From an uncultured Clostridia bacterium (GTDB taxonomy: Bacteria > Bacillota > Clostridia > Oscillospirales > Acutalibacteraceae): DNA of 7,665 nucleotides. Positions within the stretch are counted from its first letter, which is position 1; each line of letters starts with the position of its first letter. The stretch spans positions 1-7,665 of the forward strand of contig CANQLQ010000093.1 in the NCBI GenBank assembly GCA_947624755.1. The letters are read 5' to 3'. Both the position numbers and the translations under genes were made by a program. Of this stretch, positions 5,713 to 7,665 are shown one piece after another. The notes beneath the pieces were generated by a model. It had not been told where the DNA came from and ran no database searches. It saw nothing but the letters and a program-made list of their open reading frames with translations.

Positions 5713-5945
5713 GAAAATTCAGTTCCACGGTTCCACCCGTATTCCGCATTATTATCTGCGGCGCTCATTTGACTTTAACGCAGTCTTACGGTGAATCTTG
5801 TATGCAAATGCACTTTTCGGTTCACACTCGGGAGCGGTAACATTTTCTGAAATTTCGGTTCTGCTTACAGCCGCCGACAAAACCTCTCTTGGAAATTTCC
5901 TTTGAAAATATCTTCTCCGTCAACGTTTTGTGATGGGATAAAGTT
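5671..5945 (-). promoter_or_regulatory. T-box riboswitch leader of thrS (tRNA-Thr sensing)
   Basis: This element lets uncharged tRNA-Thr switch off termination ahead of thrS. On the minus strand the T-box core AATACGGGTGGAACCGTGG is at 5743-5725 and matches the family core around GGGTGGAACC. A CCGCA/TGCGG stem lies immediately upstream, in the position of stem III. An AGAGAGG block and GGCTGTAAGC further upstream fit stem I. The candidate specifier is ACC (5838-5836), a threonine codon followed by G, in GTTACCGCTCC; this assignment is made by eye. The competing terminator is at 5671-5712. Orientation and distance match thrS. The leader's 5' boundary is taken from the promoter and is approximate. 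Confidence 0.93.
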
Positions 5946-5956
5946 TTGTTTTATAT

Positions 5957-5985
5957 ATTTTAGCACTTATATTTGTTTTTGTCAA
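5957..5985 (-). promoter_or_regulatory. thrS promoter
   Basis: On the minus strand TTGACA (5985-5980), a 17-nt spacer and TAAAAT (5962-5957) lie just upstream of the T-box leader. The TGA stop codon of the upstream glycosidase gene (5984-5982) is contained inside the -35 hexamer. Confidence 0.75.
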
Positions 5986-6980
5986 TTACTATTTACAACT
6001 TCACCGACCGCGCGCAAAAGAGACGCTTCGTTGCTTGACGCAAAGTCGCAGGAATAATGCCAAATCATAACGCCGCCAAGACCGGTTTTCTTTGCATATT
6101 CGGTTTTCTGCTTAATAACATCCTGAGTGTTGAACCAAAATGTCTTGTCTATACTTGCGTCATAGTAATAGCCGTTTTCATCAATTTCATCATAGCAGCC
6201 GTTATAGCCGTACCAGTATGCGCCGCGGTCAGTCGGCCTTGAATAAAACGGAAGACCAAAGTCAAGCTTTTCTCTCGGTATTCCCCTGAAAGTGAAATTG
6301 AGAACAAGCGGAGCGGCTGTTTTAAAGGTTGAATGTCTTCCGATATCGTCATAGATATCATAAAGCATTGCTTCAAAGCGGTCGACGCATCTGATTGCGG
6401 CAGGGGTAAGAGAAACGTCTGTGCTTACGGCAAGACCAAGCAGTTTATCACCGAGTTTTTTGTCAAAACCGACAAGGAATTTGCTGAATATTAACCAGTC
6501 TTTAAGTTCGGCAGGATATTCATAGTCAAAATACAAGCCGTCAAAATCATATTTGTTTACAAGAGCAACAATGTTGTCCTCGAGTACGCCGCTTTCAAAA
6601 GCAAGCTTATGCTGTGCGGAAAGATCTGTCAAAGTTTCTTCCCATACATCATGGCTGACGAGCGGTCCGGGACCGAGAAGGTTAATATAAATTTTTACGT
6701 CACGCTCCCCGATAGCGTCACGAAGTATGTCGAGTACAAATGAAATCTGCTGCTCGTCTTCGTGAACCTGACCTTTAGCATCGAAGGTTGCACAGCCGAA
6801 AAGGATAACATCGGTGATAATGTCAAAATCTTCGGCATGAATGGATTCTTCGGATTTTACATTGTTTGCGACAAGATAGGTTGTTACATGAAATTTTTCG
6901 GCGGGTTCTGCAAATAAACCAAGAGCGTTAAAAAAAGCCATGATAATTGAAAGCACAAGAGATATAATACGTTCGGCCAT
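5982..6980 (-). CDS. Secreted glycoside hydrolase family 18-like protein
   Basis: This is probably an exported TIM-barrel protein acting on N-acetylglucosamine polymers (chitin-, peptidoglycan- or N-glycan-type chains). A hydrophobic N-terminus (residues 4-24, ending GLFA-EP) looks like a signal peptide or anchor. YDFDGLYFDYEYP (144-156) aligns with the GH18 active-site motif DxxDxDxE: D147, D152 and the catalytic E154 are kept, but the second Asp is Tyr150. FGLPFYSRP (241-249) and GGVMIWHYS (302-310) match the late barrel strands, including the conserved Trp. The 332-aa length fits a single catalytic domain with no binding modules. AGGAG (6994-6990), nine bases upstream, supports the start. 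The gene lies 104 bp downstream of rpiB with no clear terminator between them, so co-transcription is likely. Substrate is unknown, and a binding-only role is possible given Tyr150. Confidence 0.8.
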   Translation of the reverse strand: MAERIISLVLSIIMAFFNALGLFAEPAEKFHVTTYLVANNVKSEESIHAEDFDIITDVILFGCATFDAKGQVHEDEQQISFVLDILRDAIGERDVKIYINLLGPGPLVSHDVWEETLTDLSAQHKLAFESGVLEDNIVALVNKYDFDGLYFDYEYPAELKDWLIFSKFLVGFDKKLGDKLLGLAVSTDVSLTPAAIRCVDRFEAMLYDIYDDIGRHSTFKTAAPLVLNFTFRGIPREKLDFGLPFYSRPTDRGAYWYGYNGCYDEIDENGYYYDASIDKTFWFNTQDVIKQKTEYAKKTGLGGVMIWHYSCDFASSNEASLLRAVGEVVNSN

Positions 6981-7084
6981 AAATAATTTCTCCTTTTATT
7001 TTTATGAATCTCTCGTCATGTTTTAGCCGTCTTTTTGGGTAAGCAGACGAGGGGGATATGCTGCGGTCTGAAAGAAAAACGAAT

Positions 7085-7534
7085 TTATTCCTCAAATGTG
7101 CCGTTTTCAATTGCACAAATCTGGTCAACACGTCTTTGATGTCTGCCGCCTTCAAACTCGGTTTCAAGAAAAACGTCAACAAGTTCAATCGCAAGACCTG
7201 CCCCTACAACTCTGCCGCCCAAACAAAGAGCATTTGCGTCATTATGCAGACGGGTAAATTTTGCGCTGAAGTAATCGCTGCAGCAAGCGGCACGAATACC
7301 CTTGACTTTGTTTGCCGCCATTGAAATACCGATTCCCGTTCCGCAGCAGAGAATTGCCTTTTCGCTTTCACCGCTTACAACGCTTTGGCAGGTTTTGTAG
7401 GCAATTTTGGCATAATCAATTGATTCGGACGAATAAGTACCGAAGTCCTTATATTCGATTTTCTTTTCGTCAAGATGCTTCTTTATGGCTTCCTTGAGTT
7501 CAAATCCGCCGTGATCTGCTCCTAATGCTATCAT
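7085..7534 (-). CDS. rpiB: Ribose-5-phosphate isomerase B
   Basis: The enzyme interconverts ribulose 5-phosphate and ribose 5-phosphate in the non-oxidative pentose phosphate pathway; some relatives (RpiB/LacAB family) act on allose or galactose phosphates. The 149-aa length is normal for the family. Motifs seen are IALGADHGG (2-10, D7 and H8), CCGTGIGIS (63-71, with C64 as the likely catalytic cysteine), RLHNDANALCLGGRVVG (95-111, H97) and GGRHQRRVDQI (129-139), which contacts phosphate. AAAGGAGAG with AGGAG at 7549-7545 lies ten bases before the ATG. The sequence about 20 bp upstream of that site is the terminal repeat of a palindromic element, so the promoter must lie in or beyond it. No neighbour here indicates a special sugar. 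Confidence 0.95.
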   Translation of the reverse strand: MIALGADHGGFELKEAIKKHLDEKKIEYKDFGTYSSESIDYAKIAYKTCQSVVSGESEKAILCCGTGIGISMAANKVKGIRAACCSDYFSAKFTRLHNDANALCLGGRVVGAGLAIELVDVFLETEFEGGRHQRRVDQICAIENGTFEE

Positions 7535-7568
7535 AAAACAGTCTCTCCTTTAAAAATTATTATTTATT

Positions 7569-7665
7569 ATTAAGTAAGCTCTGATTAAATCCAAATACTC
7601 AGGCGGTCATCGCCCGCAGGCACGCATGGCGTGCGGCAATTACGCGTGTTGGATTAATGTAAGCC
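7569..7665 (+). repeat. Palindromic repeat element, copy E, running to the window edge
   Basis: The left end at 7569-7591 matches the MITE end at 2434-2456 at 21 of 23 positions (ATTAAG, AAGC, CTGATTAAATC). Inside is a near-hairpin GCGGTC-ATC-GCCCGC (7603-7617, one mismatch). The standard unit follows: hairpin GCACGC-ATG-GCGTGC (7620-7634), GGC, then AATTACGCG (7638-7646). TTGGATTAAT (7649-7658) partly mirrors the left end (ATTAAATCCAA), so the right end may be close or just off the window. No coding sequence is present. Confidence 0.7.

Noticed and set aside
6981..7084. Terminator or promoter between rpiB and the glycosidase gene
   Set aside because: Only weak, interrupted pairings (such as CGTC with GACG) and no consensus hexamers were found. 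The stretch is best read as an ordinary operon spacer.

Overview
The window looks like chromosome from a low-to-moderate GC, gut-type clostridium (Oscillospiraceae or Ruminococcaceae are the best guess). The evidence is a threonyl-tRNA synthetase gene behind a T-box leader, strong AGGAG ribosome binding sites, consensus TTGACA/TAAAAT promoters, and a membrane-anchored parvulin foldase of a type common in these bacteria. The taxonomic placement is inferred from style, not from a database match.

Layout, left to right. Positions 1-428 hold no gene: a strong nested hairpin (44-88), a palindromic repeat element on the minus strand (about 124-232) and a consensus leftward promoter (278-306) whose gene is off the window. 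A rightward promoter (429-457) with a 16-bp tandem duplication just downstream serves a 631-aa membrane-anchored peptidyl-prolyl isomerase (538-2433). A 137-bp MITE-like element (2434-2570) begins on the base after its stop codon and ends on the base before its intrinsic terminator. Next comes a small flavin-binding, NimA-like protein (2627-3103). Its stop codon overlaps the first of three palindromic repeat units (3103-3299). About 240 bp of structured but unassigned sequence follows, then an orphan rightward terminator (3545-3578). The rest is leftward: rpiB (7085-7534), a GH18-like secreted glycosidase (5982-6980), and thrS (3646-5592) with its own promoter (5957-5985) and T-box leader (about 5671-5945). 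The right edge (7569-7665) is another copy of the palindromic element, next to the rpiB ribosome binding site.

The genes are housekeeping and do not form one pathway. RpiB and the glycosidase probably share a transcript. No terminator is visible after the glycosidase, and the thrS -35 hexamer contains its stop codon, so read-through should enter the T-box and be gated by uncharged tRNA-Thr.

The most interesting material is intergenic. A 27-nt unit occurs five times on both strands: a 6-bp stem with a 3-nt loop, then 3 nt, then ARTTACGCG. The stems differ by paired substitutions, which points to selection for the hairpin. At least two of these elements share a 23-nt terminal motif with the MITE, suggesting one mobile repeat family that targets gene ends. 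No defence system, CRISPR array or phage gene was found.
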